Positions 19,013-20,760 of a DNA stretch of 20,760 nucleotides are shown piece after piece. Position numbers and translations under genes: made by a program. The DNA is from Pseudomonas sp. GTDB lineage: Bacteria > Pseudomonadota > Gammaproteobacteria > Pseudomonadales > Pseudomonadaceae. Numbering within the stretch: position 1 is the stretch's first letter; every line of letters begins with the position of its first letter. Under the pieces are notes generated by a model that worked only from the letters and a program-made list of their open reading frames with translations, searched no databases and had not been told where the DNA came from. The stretch is taken from NCBI GenBank assembly GCA_026398835.1, contig JAPLSD010000598.1, forward strand, positions 1-20,760, in the 5' to 3' direction.

Positions 19013-19495
19013 ATGGCTAAGCAAAAGAAACACCCAACAGGGACCATCGCGCAAAATAAAAAGGCGCGTCACGATTACTTCATCGAAACCCGTTTCGAGG
19101 CTGGTCTGGTCCTGGCCGGCTGGGAAGTAAAGAGTTTGCGTGCGGGCAAGGCACAACTGGTCGACAGTTATGTGCTGCTCAAGGATGGCGAGGCCTGGCT
19201 GCTGGGTAGCCATATCTCCCCCCTGACCACCGCCAGTACGCATGTCATTGCCGACCCTACGCGCAGTCGCAAACTGCTGCTCAACCAGCGCGAGCTGGAG
19301 AAGCTGTTTGCCGCGGTGCAGCAAAAGGGTTACGCCTGCGTCTGCCTGGCGCTCTACTGGAGCAAGCACTTGATCAAGTGCGAGATCGCTCTGGGCAAGG
19401 GCAAGAAGGAATACGACAAGCGTCACACCGAGCGCGAACGCGATTCCGATCGTGAGTTGCAGCGTGCAGTGCGGAGCAAGGGTAAGGAAGATTAA
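19013..19495 (+). CDS. smpB: SsrA (tmRNA)-binding protein SmpB
   Basis: A 160-residue protein that carries tmRNA to stalled ribosomes in trans-translation. Seen: N-terminal [20 protein letters not shown], the OB-fold core [22 protein letters not shown] and [17 protein letters not shown], the [15 protein letters not shown] segment, and the basic C-terminal tail [23 protein letters not shown] that enters the decoding site. Length equals that of E. coli SmpB. The ATG at 19013 gives MAKQKKHP; the frame is open upstream but without family similarity. No Shine-Dalgarno sequence precedes the ATG (GCCGCCCCT), and a consensus -10 lies just upstream, suggesting a leaderless message. ssrA itself is not in the window. 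Confidence 0.98.
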   Translation: MAKQKKHPTGTIAQNKKARHDYFIETRFEAGLVLAGWEVKSLRAGKAQLVDSYVLLKDGEAWLLGSHISPLTTASTHVIADPTRSRKLLLNQRELEKLFAAVQQKGYACVCLALYWSKHLIKCEIALGKGKKEYDKRHTERERDSDRELQRAVRSKGKED

Positions 19496-19505
19496 TCTCC
19501 TGACC

Positions 19506-19614
19506 TGATCGTTCCCACGCTCTGCGTGGGAATGCCGCCATGGACGCTCTGCGTCCACTTTGTGACGCGGAGCGTCACGAGATGCATTCCCACGCGGGAG
19601 CGTGGGAACGATCA
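19506..19614. repeat. Composite palindromic repeat, 109 bp, between smpB and the lldR-type gene
   Basis: Outer 16-bp arms tgatcgttcccacgct (19506-19521) and agcgtgggaacgatca (19599-19614) are perfect. A second 12-bp pair (19524-19535 with 19584-19595) continues the stem, and two hairpins with 3-nt loops sit inside (19542-19556, ggacgc/gcgtcc; 19562-19578, gtgacgc/gcgtcac). The ends can instead fold as small hairpins cccacgc-tct-gcgtggg and cccacgc-ggga-gcgtggg. I recognise this family (GATCGTTCCCACGC... with GGACGCTCTGCGTCC) as a dispersed intergenic repeat of Pseudomonas. No ORF, no transposase. Between convergent genes it may serve as a terminator. Confidence 0.85.
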
Positions 19615-19624
19615 CACTGTCTGA

Positions 19625-20392
19625 TTACATCCCCTTGCGCCGCTCCGCCCGAGCCATGCGCTGCACTTCCTGACGCACTTCTTCCAGCACTTCCTGCACA
19701 TACAGAATGTGTCGGCTGGAGACTTCTCGCGCCTGTTCCGCACGCCCTTCGATAATCGCCAGATACAATTCCCGGTGCTGACTGATCAGCATGTCGCGGG
19801 TTTCGGTACGCTGCTTGTACATGCCGCCGATGTTGGTCACCACGTTACGTTTGAGCAAATCGAACAGGCCGCGAATGGTGTGCAGCAACACCGCGTTATG
19901 ACTGGCCTCGGCAATCGCCAGGTGGAATTTCGCATCCGCCGCGCCTTCCTCCAGCCGGCTCACTTCATCAGCGCGCGAATAGCAGTCCTGCAATTCGTCG
20001 AACGCAGCGGTCAATCGTTCTCGATCGACTTCGGTCGCCCGCAATGCCGCGTAATAAGCACAGGACGCTTCGAGGGTATGCCGGAACTCAAGCAAATCGC
20101 GTTGCGCTTCGGGGTTACTTTCCAACAGATGAAGCAGCGGATCGCTGAAGGTCGAACCCAGGGACTCCACCACATAATTCCCACCGCCCTGACGACTGAC
20201 CAGCAGCCCTTTGGCCGCCAGTTTCTGGATCGCCTCACGCAATGAAGGACGGGACACACCAAATTGTTCGGCCAGCGCTCGCTCGGCAGGAAGCCGCTCG
20301 CCAGACTTCAGCGTGCCCTCGAGGATCATCCCCTCGAGCTGCTCGACAATATCGTCAGACAAACGGCGCTGACGAATTTGATCAAACCCCAT
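19625..20392 (-). CDS. lldR: GntR/FadR-family regulator, LldR-like
   Basis: A 255-residue repressor expected to control the divergent lactate genes. Seen: N-terminal winged helix (about 9-76) with the GntR recognition region RLPAERALAEQFGVSRPSLREAI (34-56, a typical GntR signature); C-terminal FCD effector domain with the metal/ligand residues D153, H157, H206 and H228 (DAKFH, SQHREL, SSRHIL). The similarity is to LldR/PdhR proteins. The gene is divergent from lldP, and a 17-bp palindrome of the LldR/PdhR type lies between them. The ATG at 20392 follows GGAG at about 8 nt. Assignment as lldR is by position and operator; a PdhR-like effector (pyruvate) is an alternative to lactate. Confidence 0.85.
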   Translation of the reverse strand: MGFDQIRQRRLSDDIVEQLEGMILEGTLKSGERLPAERALAEQFGVSRPSLREAIQKLAAKGLLVSRQGGGNYVVESLGSTFSDPLLHLLESNPEAQRDLLEFRHTLEASCAYYAALRATEVDRERLTAAFDELQDCYSRADEVSRLEEGAADAKFHLAIAEASHNAVLLHTIRGLFDLLKRNVVTNIGGMYKQRTETRDMLISQHRELYLAIIEGRAEQAREVSSRHILYVQEVLEEVRQEVQRMARAERRKGM

Positions 20393-20537
20393 AACTCATT
20401 CTCCACGATCCCGACGGCTCGCCGGGCTCTCTATTCTGGCCTATTGGCGCCGCGCCAGCACCTACCAGACAGCGCTTGATCGACCTGATCAGCAGACATT
20501 TGCGCAGCGCATTCGACAAAAGTTTTAGGGCGACAAA

Positions 20538-20565
20538 TTGACACATCGCTCATAAGGCTTTTAAC
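20538..20565 (+). promoter_or_regulatory. Candidate sigma-70 promoter for lldP
   Basis: A perfect TTGACA (20538-20543), 16-bp spacer and TTTAAC (20560-20565; four of six). Predicted start near 20572, about 80 nt before lldP, and just upstream of the operator palindrome. Confidence 0.6.
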
Positions 20566-20584
20566 CTAGCCCACAGCGATTGTA

Positions 20585-20601
20585 AATTGGTATTACCAAT
20601 T
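20585..20601. promoter_or_regulatory. LldR/PdhR-type operator
   Basis: AATTGGTATTACCAATT is a perfect inverted repeat (7-bp arms, 3-nt centre) of the ATTGGTNNNACCAAT form known for PdhR and LldR. It lies at about +14 to +30 of the predicted lldP start, a roadblock position suited to repression. A further half-like aaccaa follows at 20602. Confidence 0.82.
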
Positions 20602-20653
20602 AACCAAGAACGCTGATCAGTGCCTGACCAACAACAATTAGGGGCCACCCCAT

Positions 20654-20760
20654 ATGCAAACCTGGCAACAGCTCTACAGCCCGCTCGGCAGTCTCGGCTT
20701 GTCCGCTCTCGCGGCAGTCATCCCCATCGTATTTTTCTTCCTGGCCTTGGCCGTGTTCCG
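20654..20760 (+). CDS. lldP: L-lactate permease, N-terminal fragment (cut by window edge)
   Basis: The first 35 codons read MQTWQQLYSPLGSLGLSALA and then a hydrophobic segment rich in Val, Ile, Phe and Leu, the start of a first membrane span. This is the conserved N-terminus of the LctP/LldP family, which imports L- and D-lactate with protons. It is preceded by AGGGG 9 nt before ATG. The GGGG and the CCCC just downstream can pair as a small hairpin over the ribosome site. The divergent lldR-type gene and operator support lactate control. In Pseudomonas lldD usually follows, outside the window. Confidence 0.92.
   Translation, partial: MQTWQQLYSPLGSLGLSALAAVIPIVFFFLALAVF

Overview
The window looks like a core-chromosome segment of a fluorescent-group Pseudomonas. 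The gene order (folP-ftsH-rlmE, yhbY, greA-carB-carA-dapB-dnaJ-dnaK-grpE, recN, fur, bamE/omlA, rnfH-ratA, smpB, an lldR-type regulator and lldP) follows the order I recall for P. aeruginosa PAO1, and the proteins read as typical Pseudomonas orthologues. The organism call rests on synteny and protein recognition from memory, not on a database search. No IS element, prophage, CRISPR array, tRNA or rRNA gene was seen.

Layout. Positions 1-2828 (minus strand) carry rlmE, ftsH and the first codons of folP: 23S rRNA methylation, membrane proteolysis and folate synthesis. yhbY faces away from rlmE and converges on a small membrane-protein gene. From 13648 down to 3264 everything is minus strand: grpE, dnaK, dnaJ (chaperones), dapB (lysine/DAP), carA and carB (carbamoyl phosphate), greA (transcript cleavage) and a DUF4149-like membrane protein. 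Heat-shock (sigma-32-type) promoters stand before grpE and before dnaK. A terminator hairpin with a U-run lies between dapB and carA.

From 13839 to 16740, recN has a LexA box over its -10. It converges on fur across a bidirectional terminator; fur and the outer-membrane lipoprotein gene bamE are divergent. From 16742 to 18894 (minus strand) a sodium-symporter gene, ratA and rnfH form a tight operon. smpB diverges from the symporter and ends next to a 109-bp multi-hairpin repeat. The right end holds a FadR/LldR-type regulator divergent from lldP (lactate permease, cut by the window edge), with a 17-bp perfect operator palindrome between them.

Most of the window is conserved housekeeping DNA, and I did not find a convincing undescribed multi-gene system. 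The points most worth a second look are the carA leader (tandem Arg codons abutting a terminator), a DapB that lacks its usual C-terminal strand, an smpB promoter that predicts a leaderless mRNA, the composite repeat after smpB, and the 321-bp dnaK-dnaJ gap with a REP-like hairpin and a candidate dnaJ promoter.
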